Part shown: positions 35,790 to 44,538 of the stretch, piece after piece
How positions within the stretch are numbered: position 1 is the stretch's first letter
Layout: every line of letters starts with the position of its first letter
Source: Leuconostoc carnosum
Lineage (GTDB): Bacteria > Bacillota > Bacilli > Lactobacillales > Lactobacillaceae
Direction: 5' to 3'
Length of the DNA stretch: 64,000 nucleotides
Assembly (NCBI RefSeq): GCF_014207505.1
Contig: NZ_JACHGL010000001.1
Coordinates: 310,001 to 374,000 of the forward strand
Position numbers and translations under genes: made by a program
The notes under the pieces: model-generated
The model's input: the letters and a program-made list of their open reading frames with translations, nothing else
Databases searched by the model: none
What the model was told of the DNA's origin: nothing

Positions 35790-37196
35790 ATGAGCTATCA
35801 AACCGTTAATCCATTTACGGATGAAGTGATTAAGACATACGACAACCATGATGATGCCTATGTTGAGGAAGCAATTGCAAACGGGGACGCATTGTATAAG
35901 CAATGGCGTAACGATCCTATCGCCAGCCGTGCTGATGCACTCAATAAACTCGCTGATGTCATGTCATCTAAAGCAGATGAACTTGCCAAAATTCTAACTA
36001 AAGAAATGGGGAAACGATTCGTTGAGGCACAAGGTGAAGTTGCTTTGAGTGTATCAATTGCCCGTTATTATGCAAAAAATGGGGCGGACTTTTTGAAGCC
36101 ACGTGATATCCAATCTTCAATTGGTCCTGCTCAGATTATTTCTCGTCCAACTGGTGTGCTACTGATGGTTGAGCCTTGGAATTTCCCATATTATCAGATT
36201 ATGCGTGTATTTGCACCAAATTATATGGCTGGAAATCCCATGCTATTGAAGCATGCCAGTAATACACCTATGGCAGCTGATGCTTTTGAAAAGATCGTCC
36301 AAGAAGCTGGGTTGCCAGATGGCGTATTTACTAATTTATTCATTAATTATGATCAAGTGAATCATATTATAGCTGATAAGCGTGTTCAGGGGGTGGCACT
36401 AACCGGATCTGAGCGTACCGGTCAACTGGTTGCTGCTGAAGCTGGTAAGAATATGAAGCAAAGTTCATTAGAATTAGGTGGTAGTGATCCATTTGTTGTT
36501 CTAGATGATGCTGATTTATCAGAAATTCAGAAAATTATTGGCGGTGCGCGACTTTATAATGCTGGTCAAGTCTGCACGTCATCTAAACGTTTTATCGTTA
36601 CCGAAAAGAATTATGATAAAATCGTTGAAATGTTGAAAACGGCTTTTGCTAGTGCCAAGTTAGGTGATCCAATGGATCCTGAAACGACACTAGCCCCATT
36701 AAGTACTTCAAAAGCTAAGAAAAACTTGACGAAACAAGTTCGAGATGCTGTTGAAGCTGGAGCGACATTAACCTTTGGTAGTGTTGAGCAAAACCAACCA
36801 GCTGCTTTATTTGAACCGGTTATCTTGACTAATATTACCAAAGATAATCCTGCATATTATCAAGAATTCTTTGGTCCAGTTGGACAAGTTTATAAGGTGA
36901 AAGATGAAGCGGAAGCTATTGCGTTAGCAAATGATTCAAATTACGGTTTGAGTGGTGTGCTCTTTGGTGGTTCGGCTGAACATGCATCTGAAGTTGCTAG
37001 CAAAATTGAAACTGGTGTTGTTTTTGTTAATAGTTTTGGCGGTACATTGCCAGAATTGCCTTTCGGTGGTGTTAAGAATTCAGGTTATGGTCGTGAATTA
37101 GGTGACTTAGGCATTAATGCATTTGTCAACAAACAAACAATTGTGACAAAACATGAACCCATTGACTTAAATGATGCATTCGGTGGTTTCGTCTAA
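35790..37196 (+). CDS. NAD(P)-dependent aldehyde dehydrogenase, succinate-semialdehyde type
   Basis: The 468-residue protein oxidises an aldehyde to the acid. It shows GVLLMVEPWNFPYYQIMRV, the cofactor stretch VQGVALTGSERTGQLVAAEAG, catalytic Glu in SLELGGSDPFVVL, catalytic Cys in NAGQVCTSSKRFIV and the C-terminal ELPFGGVKNSGYGREL. Similarity to GabD-type succinate-semialdehyde dehydrogenases is by overall pattern; no GABA genes are near, so substrate is open. An extended -10 (TGCTATAAT, 35728-35736) lies upstream and AAAGAAAGG serves as ribosome site. Confidence 0.88.
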   Translation: MSYQTVNPFTDEVIKTYDNHDDAYVEEAIANGDALYKQWRNDPIASRADALNKLADVMSSKADELAKILTKEMGKRFVEAQGEVALSVSIARYYAKNGADFLKPRDIQSSIGPAQIISRPTGVLLMVEPWNFPYYQIMRVFAPNYMAGNPMLLKHASNTPMAADAFEKIVQEAGLPDGVFTNLFINYDQVNHIIADKRVQGVALTGSERTGQLVAAEAGKNMKQSSLELGGSDPFVVLDDADLSEIQKIIGGARLYNAGQVCTSSKRFIVTEKNYDKIVEMLKTAFASAKLGDPMDPETTLAPLSTSKAKKNLTKQVRDAVEAGATLTFGSVEQNQPAALFEPVILTNITKDNPAYYQEFFGPVGQVYKVKDEAEAIALANDSNYGLSGVLFGGSAEHASEVASKIETGVVFVNSFGGTLPELPFGGVKNSGYGRELGDLGINAFVNKQTIVTKHEPIDLNDAFGGFV

Positions 37197-37203
37197 AATA
37201 ATA

Positions 37204-37286
37204 AAACTAACAAATTAAGTATTGGAAGTAGATATCTCTCATAGAGAAAATCTAACATTTCAAGCTAATGTTTGTTAGTTTTTTTA
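37204..37286 (+). terminator. Terminator after the aldehyde dehydrogenase gene
   Basis: AAAACTAACAAA near 37204 is complementary to TTTGTTAGTTTT ending the region, with a long loop, followed by T residues; a shorter inner hairpin AACATT/AATGTT also forms. Confidence 0.65.
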
Positions 37287-37360
37287 GTACAATCTATTAA
37301 TAATAACTCAAAAAATCTTGTCTAGATTTAAAAGTCTGGTGCATGTTGATAATTCGCCAA

Positions 37361-37374
37361 CTTGTCTATACAAG
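37361..37374. promoter_or_regulatory. TreR-like operator
   Basis: CTTGTCTATACAAG is an almost perfect palindrome close to the TreR operator of bacilli (TTGTATATACAA). It lies upstream of the promoter of the treR-led operon. Its first eight bases recur at 37318-37325, giving a possible second half-site 43 bases upstream. Confidence 0.65.
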
Positions 37375-37389
37375 AGTTAAAAAACCAGT

Positions 37390-37419
37390 TTTGACAATGT
37401 TGTAAACGCTTACATTTAA
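37390..37419 (+). promoter_or_regulatory. Trehalose operon promoter with cre in the spacer
   Basis: TTGACA (37390-37395) and TTTAAT (37414-37419) with 18 bases between. TTGTAAACGCTTACA (37399-37413) fills the spacer and fits the cre consensus at every position, so CcpA would exclude RNA polymerase when glucose is present. Confidence 0.75.
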
Positions 37420-37459
37420 TGGTATATTTAATCTGAGGTCAAGGAAAGGGGAAGTGGAA

Positions 37460-38161
37460 ATGAGTAAATATCAACACATTCATGATGAATTATTGAAAGA
37501 GATTACCGATGGCAAGTATCCAGATAACACAGCGATACCTAGTGATTTTGCATTGATGAATCGCTATAAAGTTGCTCGCGAGACGTCGCGAAAAGCTGTT
37601 TCCATGTTAGTAGATGAAGGATATGTGATTCGTATCAGAGGTAGAGGAACTTACGTTATCAATCAAAATCGCTTCTCTTTTCCTATCTCACATGTTGAAA
37701 GTTACCGAGAATTAGCTGCGCGTCTCAAACTGGATGAGCGCACAAAGCTCATTTCCATTAGTGATGAGGATGTACCGTTAGTTTTTGATTATCGATCTGA
37801 TATTGATGTGCATTCATCGAAAGTTGTACGTCTCAGGTATTTAGATAATGAGCCAGTTATCATTGATCGTGATTATGTTTTAAAATCAATTATTCCAGAA
37901 CTGACGGCATTAACACCATCCTTGTCGTTATTTGATTTATTTGAAAAAGAACAAGGGATGACTATAAGTTATGCTAAGAAAACAATCACGATTGAAAATG
38001 CCAATGCCGTTGATAGACAATTGATGTCACTCACTGAACCGATGGCTATCGTAGTGATTAGATCTGAAACTTTTTTAAATGATGGTCGTATTATCTCTTT
38101 TACAGAATCTAGGCATCGAGGAGACCGTTTTAAAAGTGTTGAATTTGCACGACGACAGTAG
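37460..38161 (+). CDS. treR: GntR/HutC-family regulator, probable trehalose repressor TreR
   Basis: The 233-residue protein has an N-terminal winged helix-turn-helix (YQHIHDELLKEITDGKYPDN; NRYKVARETSRKAVSMLVDEG; RGRGTYV) and a C-terminal UTRA effector domain, the TreR layout that senses trehalose-6-phosphate. ATG 37460 is preferred to GTG 37454 because AAGGGGAAG is then at proper distance. It is the first gene of the trehalose operon and a TreR-type palindrome lies at 37361-37374, suggesting self-control. Confidence 0.85.
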   Translation: MSKYQHIHDELLKEITDGKYPDNTAIPSDFALMNRYKVARETSRKAVSMLVDEGYVIRIRGRGTYVINQNRFSFPISHVESYRELAARLKLDERTKLISISDEDVPLVFDYRSDIDVHSSKVVRLRYLDNEPVIIDRDYVLKSIIPELTALTPSLSLFDLFEKEQGMTISYAKKTITIENANAVDRQLMSLTEPMAIVVIRSETFLNDGRIISFTESRHRGDRFKSVEFARRQ

Positions 38162-38222
38162 TTGAATAATAAGATTTCTTTGATTTTAAAAAAGTGGAAA
38201 ACAGTTATAGAGGAGAAAAATA

Positions 38223-40259
38223 ATGGTTAATACAGATATATTAGCGCCGCTTGCCGGTCAGTTAATACCACTAGCGGATGTAGATGATCCAATCTTTGCT
38301 GATAAGGTCATGGGAGATGGTTTCGCTTTAGAACCTACTGGAAATAGGATTGTGGCACCAGTTTCTGGTGATGTTATTGCCATGCAGGGACACGCTTTTG
38401 GCTTGCGTCGTTCAGATGGGCTTGAAATTTTAATACATATTGGTATTGATACCAATGGTTTAAATGGCAAACCATTTTCATGGCGTATTAAAACAGGTGA
38501 TGTTGTTAAAGCTGGAGATGATGTGGGAAGTGTTGATTTGGCAGCCATATCTTCAGCTAACCTGTCAACAACAACAATGGTTGTCATAACCAATAGTGAT
38601 GATTTGTTAGAAGCTTTAACTATGCAAACTTACAAAAAGGCTACTATTGGTGAAGTAGTTGCTAGTGCTACCGTTAAAAATAGATCATCTGCTGTACCTC
38701 AACAAAAAGCTGTTGATCATTCAGGCCGTAAGTATTCACAGTTAGCTTCAGAAATTATTGCAGGTGTTGGCGGTCAACAAAATGTGGATAGCGTTATTCA
38801 CTGTATTACACGTTTACGATTCTATTTAAAAGACCATAATGTTGCTAACGACCAAGCGGTTGAGCAGTTAGATGGTGTGGCTGGTGTTAACTATTCGGAT
38901 TCTCTAGGTCAATACCAAGTTGTAATTGGTCCTGCGGTTGCAGATGTTTATGATGAAGTTGTTGAACAACTTGGCTCAAGCGTTACGGCAGATATACCAG
39001 ATGAGGCACACCAAGCTAAGAATAATGCTTCTAAAAACCCACTAATTTATGCATTTCAAACAGTGATTGGAACCATAACTGGTTCGATGATGCCAATCAT
39101 TGGTTTACTAGCTGCAGGTGGTATGTTAAATGGATTCTTAAGTTTAGTATCAAATAAGGCGTCATTTTCAACCATTTATTTTATTGATCCAGCATCAAAT
39201 ACATTTACGATATTACAATCCATGGCAATGGCGCCATTTTATTTCTTACCAATATTAGTTGGGTTCTCTGCCGCACAACAATTGAAGAGTGATCCGTTTG
39301 TTGTTGCTGCAATTGGGGCGTTCTTAGTCAAGCCCGAGTTTATTAATATTACCAATCCTCATGTGATGGATAATAATATTATTCAACCCACTAAAGCACT
39401 GGGCTCATTATTTGGTGTTAGTTTGAATGCTAGCTTCTTCGGGTTACCAATTAATATTCCTAGCTATGCTTACTCAATTTTTCCCATTATTTTTGCAGCA
39501 TGGTTAGCACGCCCGGTGGGCAATTGGCTAAAAAAACATCTACCTTTAGTATTACGTTCCATTTTTCAACCGTTACTCACACTGTTAATCGTTGGTTCTG
39601 CCGTGTTAATTATTGTCGGACCAACAATTACCTTAGCTTCACAAGGTATTTCTAACATTGTTAACTGGTTGTTGCAATTGAACTATCCATTATCTGGTTT
39701 GATAATTGGTGGTCTATATCAAGTTTTGGTTATTTTCGGTTTGCATTGGATGGTTGTACCGCTGATTGCCAATGAAATTGCACAAACTGGTCATTCAACA
39801 TTAAATGCGATTGTTAACTTTACCATGATTGCTCAAGGTGCCGGTGCACTTGCTGTTTGGGCTAAAACAAAGATTCCTTCACTTAAAGGGCTTGCCGGTG
39901 CTGGATTCTTGTCAGCAATGGCTGGTATTACTGAACCAGCAATGTATGGTATCAACTTGAAATATGGTCGTGTATTCTGGATGGCAAATATTGGTGGTGC
40001 TGTTGGTGGTTTGATTGCCGGTTTGTTCAACTTGAACATGTATGGATTTACTGGCTCATTAATTGGTTTCCCATCGTTTGCTGTACCAAAAGGTCAAGCA
40101 GGTGACCCAAACAATATGCTTATTTTCTGGATTGCTTCCATTGCAACAATTGCTGTTGCATTTGTCATGGTTTACTTATTTGGATTTAAGGATAGTGACA
40201 CAGAACAAGTAAAAACAGTTGAAAAGAAAAATGCTTTTAAAGACGCTGTGAATAAGTAA
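38223..40259 (+). CDS. treB: PTS trehalose-type transporter EIIABC
   Basis: Imports and phosphorylates trehalose to trehalose-6-phosphate. The 678-residue protein has the domain order IIA-IIB-IIC. IIA spans about 1-150 with phosphorylated His in EILIHIGIDT (H72); IIB spans about 170-250 with phosphorylated Cys in SVIHCITRLRF (C194); IIC spans about 275-655 with about ten hydrophobic segments. Most glucose-superfamily PTS proteins put IIA last or lack it, so N-terminal IIA is unusual. The substrate is assigned from the following phosphorylase gene and TreR. Confidence 0.88.
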   Translation: MVNTDILAPLAGQLIPLADVDDPIFADKVMGDGFALEPTGNRIVAPVSGDVIAMQGHAFGLRRSDGLEILIHIGIDTNGLNGKPFSWRIKTGDVVKAGDDVGSVDLAAISSANLSTTTMVVITNSDDLLEALTMQTYKKATIGEVVASATVKNRSSAVPQQKAVDHSGRKYSQLASEIIAGVGGQQNVDSVIHCITRLRFYLKDHNVANDQAVEQLDGVAGVNYSDSLGQYQVVIGPAVADVYDEVVEQLGSSVTADIPDEAHQAKNNASKNPLIYAFQTVIGTITGSMMPIIGLLAAGGMLNGFLSLVSNKASFSTIYFIDPASNTFTILQSMAMAPFYFLPILVGFSAAQQLKSDPFVVAAIGAFLVKPEFINITNPHVMDNNIIQPTKALGSLFGVSLNASFFGLPINIPSYAYSIFPIIFAAWLARPVGNWLKKHLPLVLRSIFQPLLTLLIVGSAVLIIVGPTITLASQGISNIVNWLLQLNYPLSGLIIGGLYQVLVIFGLHWMVVPLIANEIAQTGHSTLNAIVNFTMIAQGAGALAVWAKTKIPSLKGLAGAGFLSAMAGITEPAMYGINLKYGRVFWMANIGGAVGGLIAGLFNLNMYGFTGSLIGFPSFAVPKGQAGDPNNMLIFWIASIATIAVAFVMVYLFGFKDSDTEQVKTVEKKNAFKDAVNK

Positions 40260-40287
40260 CAAACTATGCTATAAAAAAGGAGTTAAC

Positions 40288-42660
40288 ATGACGGAAAAAA
40301 ATTGGTTATTGACCTATGATGATGTTGTCGGTGGTGTTAAAAATTATGGTCGTGAGAGTTTACTTAGCTTAGGCAATGGCTTTCTAGGTTGGCGTGGCGC
40401 ATTAGTTACTAATCGCTATGATGATGATTTTTATCCAGGGCTTTACTCAGCAGGTGTGTTTAATCAAACATCAACAGCCGTGGCAGATCGGCAAGTAATT
40501 AATGAAGATTTGGTTAACTTACCTAACGTTCAGCTAATGAAAGTGACGGTTAATGAACAACCTTTAGTGGTTAATCCAAACACGATAAAATCATTGCATC
40601 GTACACTTAATTTTAAAACGGGTGAATTAAGGGATGCATATCGTGTGCAAATCGATGATGATACGACTCATTTTGTTGATATTGAGTCAATAAAAGTAAT
40701 TGATCCAATTCAGTGGCATTGTTTAGCACTTGAATTTAAAATAACCCCAAGCTATGATGTACCGCTGACTGTTGATGCTATCATCGATGGTTTCATTGAA
40801 AATAATAACGTAGCACGCTATCGAGAGTTTGAATCAAAGGAATTTAAAATTACTTCAATTACTGACTCAGAAATGACCATTAAAACATTGAGTAGCGATG
40901 TGGTAGTTGCGATTGCGACTCACTCAACTGGGCAAAACACAGTATCCAAACAGACCATGATAACAGATACAAGCCTCCAGGATCATTATGAAATTAATGG
41001 TCAAGCTGGGCAACCTGTCACTATTCAGCGTGTCATGGCTATCGCAAGTAGTTTGGAGACATCTGGAGACATTCATAAGTTTGTCCATAATGAGATGACC
41101 CAAACAAATTTTGAAAAGATTCAGAAAAATTCTTACCAATACTGGCAAGAATTATGGCGTACAAAAGACATTGAAATTGTTGGTGATGACGCGATGCAAA
41201 AATTGGTACGTATGAATGTTTTTCACTTAAATCAGATGGCCAATCCGCATGCGAATCCTTATTTAGATGCATCGGTTGGCTCTCGTGGGTTGACTGGCGA
41301 GGGTTATCGTGGTCACATATTCTGGGATGAACTCTTTGCATTACCATATTATTCTGCAAATGAACCAACATCAGCAAAAGCGCTGCTACAATATCGTATT
41401 CATCGCTTATCGGCTGCTGAAAAAAATGCAATAAGTGAAGATGAAGTGGGGGCAATGTATCCTTGGCAGTCAGGCATGTATGGTGATGAGCAGAGTCAGC
41501 TTATCCACTTAAATACGGTAGACAATACGTGGATTCCGGATAATTCCCGCTTACAAAGACATGTATCTCTAGCCATAGCTTATGATATGTGGGTTTACCA
41601 GCAAATGACTGGGAAAACGGACGTGTTAGCCGACAACGGCCTTAAAATGTTAATTCAAATTGCCCGTTTTTGGATTAATAAGGCACAAAAAGATGGTGAT
41701 CGCTACAGTATTAAAGGCGTTATGGGTCCAAACGAATTCCACGAAGAAGTACCAGGTTCGGTGACGGGCGGGTTACCTAACAATGCGTATACCAATGTCA
41801 TGGTTGTTTGGTTATTGAACTATATTCATCATTTAAAACAAATACAGCCACTAGATTTTGATCGTGTAGCTGAATCAATAGGCTATACACATGAAGAGCA
41901 ACAAAAAGCACAAGCATTACGTTATCATTTAAAGTTATCAATTAGTGCGTCAGGTATTGTTGAACAGTACCAAGGATTTAGTCAATTAAAACCACTAGAC
42001 TTCCAAGCATATGAGGATAAGTATGGTGATATTCATCGTATTGACCGTATTTTAAAAGCAGAAGGTAAAACACCTGATGAGTATCAAGTGATTAAACAAG
42101 CAGATTTCCTCATGCTCATATACAACTTAGGTGCACAACAAACTCATGATTTGATTGTACAATTGGGGTATGAATTAGCTGACGATTGGCTGAGCCAAAA
42201 TACGGCCTATTATTTGGAACGAACGACTCATGGTTCGACTACTTCTCGTCCAGTATTTGCTGGTATTTACGTCGAACTAGCACGTCAGGGAAATGCTGAT
42301 TTTGAATCAAAAGCCTATGATTATTTGACAGATGCCATCGGCTCTGATTATTATGATATTCAGGGTGGCACGACTGCTGAGGGTGTTCACATGGGTGTCA
42401 TGGGTCAAACATTATCAGTCATTCAAAATGACTACGCAGGTGTGGACATATTACATGGTCAGTTCCAGATTAATCCACGGTTGCCTCAACAATGGACTAA
42501 ATTGAAATTCATGCAACAATATCATGGGACTAGATTAACAATTGAAATAACTGCAAATACAATTACCGTAGTAAGTGATCAAGATATGACGTTGTTAATT
42601 TGTGGGAAACAAGTGAACCTACTAGCTAATCAGGAAAAAAAGGTGGCGTACAATGGTTGA
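40288..42660 (+). CDS. Trehalose-6-phosphate phosphorylase (GH65)
   Basis: Inverting phosphorylase of glycoside hydrolase family 65. With the PTS upstream and beta-phosphoglucomutase downstream, the expected reaction is trehalose-6-phosphate plus phosphate to glucose-6-phosphate plus beta-glucose-1-phosphate, as in Lactococcus. The 790-residue protein shows LGNGFLGWRGA, GYRGHIFWDELFALPYY, the catalytic Glu region MGPNEFHEEVPG (about residue 480), and the phosphate-binding THGSTTSRPV. Maltose or kojibiose phosphorylase are alternatives by family alone; context decides. AAAAGGAG precedes the ATG. The end overlaps pgmB by eight bases. Confidence 0.88.
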   Translation: MTEKNWLLTYDDVVGGVKNYGRESLLSLGNGFLGWRGALVTNRYDDDFYPGLYSAGVFNQTSTAVADRQVINEDLVNLPNVQLMKVTVNEQPLVVNPNTIKSLHRTLNFKTGELRDAYRVQIDDDTTHFVDIESIKVIDPIQWHCLALEFKITPSYDVPLTVDAIIDGFIENNNVARYREFESKEFKITSITDSEMTIKTLSSDVVVAIATHSTGQNTVSKQTMITDTSLQDHYEINGQAGQPVTIQRVMAIASSLETSGDIHKFVHNEMTQTNFEKIQKNSYQYWQELWRTKDIEIVGDDAMQKLVRMNVFHLNQMANPHANPYLDASVGSRGLTGEGYRGHIFWDELFALPYYSANEPTSAKALLQYRIHRLSAAEKNAISEDEVGAMYPWQSGMYGDEQSQLIHLNTVDNTWIPDNSRLQRHVSLAIAYDMWVYQQMTGKTDVLADNGLKMLIQIARFWINKAQKDGDRYSIKGVMGPNEFHEEVPGSVTGGLPNNAYTNVMVVWLLNYIHHLKQIQPLDFDRVAESIGYTHEEQQKAQALRYHLKLSISASGIVEQYQGFSQLKPLDFQAYEDKYGDIHRIDRILKAEGKTPDEYQVIKQADFLMLIYNLGAQQTHDLIVQLGYELADDWLSQNTAYYLERTTHGSTTSRPVFAGIYVELARQGNADFESKAYDYLTDAIGSDYYDIQGGTTAEGVHMGVMGQTLSVIQNDYAGVDILHGQFQINPRLPQQWTKLKFMQQYHGTRLTIEITANTITVVSDQDMTLLICGKQVNLLANQEKKVAYNG

Positions 42661-43327
42661 ATTTTCAGATATTAAAGGATTTACATTTGATTTAGATGGC
42701 GTGATTACCGATACAGCGAAGTTTCATGAAGCTGCATGGCATGATTTAGCGGATGATTTGGGTATTGAATGGTCAGCTGAAATAGGTAATCATTTAAAAG
42801 GGATTAGCCGTATGGCGTCCTTGGATATGATTTTAGCTACAGATCCTCAAGGTAAACAGTACAGCCAAGAAGAAAAGCAACAATTAGCTGATAAAAAAAA
42901 CGCCCATTATCGCACTCTCATTGCCACAGTGACCCCTGATGATATTTTACCAGGCATTAAATCATTTTTGGATGATATGCTGGATAAAGGTTACACTGCT
43001 AGTGTGGCAAGTGCATCAAAAAACGCGCCAAGTATTCTTAAAAAATTGGAATTAACATCTTATTTTGTTGGTATTGTAGATCCAGCCACGTTAACGCATG
43101 GCAAACCAGATCCAGAAATTTTTGTGAAAGCTGGGGAGTTGTTAAATTTGCAGCCTAGTCAAATTATTGGATTAGAAGATGCCGGCGCTGGTGTTGAGGC
43201 AATTAAGGGTGCTGGTCAAACTGCTTTAGGCATTGGTCCGGCAGCAAAAACAGCAAACCCAGAACTGTGGTTCGACAAAACTGAGAACTTAACATTGAAC
43301 AATATTAAAAAACAGTTATCTATGTGA
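42653..43327 (+). CDS. pgmB: Beta-phosphoglucomutase
   Basis: HAD-superfamily mutase converting beta-glucose-1-phosphate to glucose-6-phosphate. The 224-residue protein has the nucleophile and acid in GFTFDLDGVITDTAKFHE (Asp9/Asp11 region), the cap residues GISRMASLDMIL, SVASASKNAP and the GLEDAGAGVEAIKGAG metal site. The eight-base overlap with the GH65 gene shows they are translated together, and it is the last gene of the trehalose operon. No clear terminator follows before the cysK leader. Confidence 0.94.
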   Translation: MVEFSDIKGFTFDLDGVITDTAKFHEAAWHDLADDLGIEWSAEIGNHLKGISRMASLDMILATDPQGKQYSQEEKQQLADKKNAHYRTLIATVTPDDILPGIKSFLDDMLDKGYTASVASASKNAPSILKKLELTSYFVGIVDPATLTHGKPDPEIFVKAGELLNLQPSQIIGLEDAGAGVEAIKGAGQTALGIGPAAKTANPELWFDKTENLTLNNIKKQLSM

Positions 43328-43406
43328 TAATGAGAATATAGATAACTAATTGACAGACTAACTCATATATAGTAAACTAATATCAATTCAATTTTAGGAG
43401 TTCAGT

Positions 43407-43481
43407 ATGGCACCAAAAGACTTAGCAATGCAATTTAACTGCTGCAGTACGACACGTTTTCGATGTTGTACTGCTTGTTAA
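43407..43481 (+). CDS. Cysteine-rich leader peptide of the cysK operon (24 residues)
   Basis: A short frame starts MAPKDLAMQFN and then has Cys codons at positions 12, 13, 20, 21 and 24, with TAA directly after Cys24. AGGAG (43396-43400) lies six bases upstream of ATG, so it should be translated well. A perfect 7-bp stem GCAGTAC (43444-43450) / GTACTGC (43468-43474) spans the Cys codons, and an intrinsic terminator follows before cysK. The layout is that of ribosome-mediated attenuation: scarcity of Cys-tRNA would stall the ribosome and change folding. The link is inference; the frame and hairpins are read directly. Confidence 0.8.
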   Translation: MAPKDLAMQFNCCSTTRFRCCTAC

Positions 43482-43549
43482 GTGTGAACTTTTGGTCTGA
43501 ACTATAATCAGATCACTCCATGGTTCTGCGAGTAGTTTAACTATTGAAG

Positions 43550-43585
43550 GCGTGTAAATTCATAAGAATTTACGCGCTTTTTGTT
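43550..43585 (+). terminator. Attenuator terminator upstream of cysK
   Basis: GCGTGTAAATTC (43550-43561) and GAATTTACGCGC (43566-43577) pair over 12 bp with one G-T pair around an ATAA loop, then TTTTTGTTT. It lies between the Cys-rich leader frame and cysK. CGTGT of its 5' arm (43551-43555) is complementary to ACACG in the leader (43452-43456), a possible antiterminator contact. Confidence 0.85.
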
Positions 43586-43613
43586 TGAGTTAGATAAAGA
43601 AAAGGAATGTCTC

Positions 43614-44528
43614 ATGTATATTACTAATGTATCGCAGTTAATCGGTCGAACGCCCTTGATTGATTTGCAAGTTAATATCCCCAACCACAGCCACATTTTC
43701 GCAAAACTAGAAATGTTTAATCCCGGTGGCAGTATCAAAGACCGTCTAGGACAGTTTCTGATTGCTGATGGTATAAAGCGGCAAGTTATTAATCAGAATA
43801 CAACTATTATTGAACCAACTGCGGGTAACACAGGTATTGGTCTCGCATTGGCTGCGCAACAACATCACCTACGCACGATACTTGTTGTGCCAGAAAAATT
43901 CAGTTATGAAAAACAGCAATTAATGCAGGCGCTAGGTGCAACAATTATTAACACACCAGCTAGTGAGGGCATCACAGGTGCGATTGAAAAAGCAAAATCC
44001 ATTGCTCAGGAAATTGATAACAGTTACATACCAATGCAATTTGCAAACGCCGCTAATCCAGCAACATATTATCAATCACTTGCACCGGAAATCATACAAG
44101 ACTTAAGTGAGCAAAAAATTACAGCTTTTGTCGCCGGGGCTGGTAGTGGCGGTACATTTGCAGGTGTGGCAAAATATTTGAACGAGCAGGATGCTGGTAT
44201 TAAAAATATTGTGGTTGAACCAGAAGGTTCTATCTTGGCTGGTGGACCCGCGCATTCACATCGTACTGAAGGTATTGGTGTTGAATTTATACCACCATTT
44301 TTTGACACAATATCAATAGATCAAATTATGACAATTAGTGATAATGATGCATTTTATCAAGTGCGTCAGGCAGCTAAAAATTTGGGATTGTTTATTGGTA
44401 GTTCCAGTGGTGCGGCATTGGCAGCTAGTTTAAAATTAGCAGAATCATTACCTGAAAATAGTAATATTGTGACTATTTTCCCTGATAGTAGTGAACGTTA
44501 TATGAGTGATCAAATTTATTCGAAATGA
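43614..44528 (+). CDS. cysK: Cysteine synthase (O-acetylserine sulfhydrylase) family
   Basis: PLP enzyme making cysteine from O-acetylserine and sulfide, or acting as cystathionine beta-synthase in related operons. The 304-residue protein has the PLP Lys in [14 protein letters not shown] (about residue 43), [15 protein letters not shown] and [18 protein letters not shown] 43614 has AAAGGA (43601-43606) seven bases upstream. It is the first gene of cysK-metC-cysE, which would supply O-acetylserine from CysE and allow methionine-to-cysteine conversion through the middle enzyme. Control by the leader ahead of it is likely. Confidence 0.92.
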   Translation: MYITNVSQLIGRTPLIDLQVNIPNHSHIFAKLEMFNPGGSIKDRLGQFLIADGIKRQVINQNTTIIEPTAGNTGIGLALAAQQHHLRTILVVPEKFSYEKQQLMQALGATIINTPASEGITGAIEKAKSIAQEIDNSYIPMQFANAANPATYYQSLAPEIIQDLSEQKITAFVAGAGSGGTFAGVAKYLNEQDAGIKNIVVEPEGSILAGGPAHSHRTEGIGVEFIPPFFDTISIDQIMTISDNDAFYQVRQAAKNLGLFIGSSSGAALAASLKLAESLPENSNIVTIFPDSSERYMSDQIYSK

Positions 44529-44538
44529 GGGATACAAA

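Noticed and set aside
43328-43613. A cysteine T-box ahead of cysK
   Set aside because: I see no T-box AGGGUGG-type core or specifier loop; the Cys-rich frame, hairpin and terminator explain the leader better.
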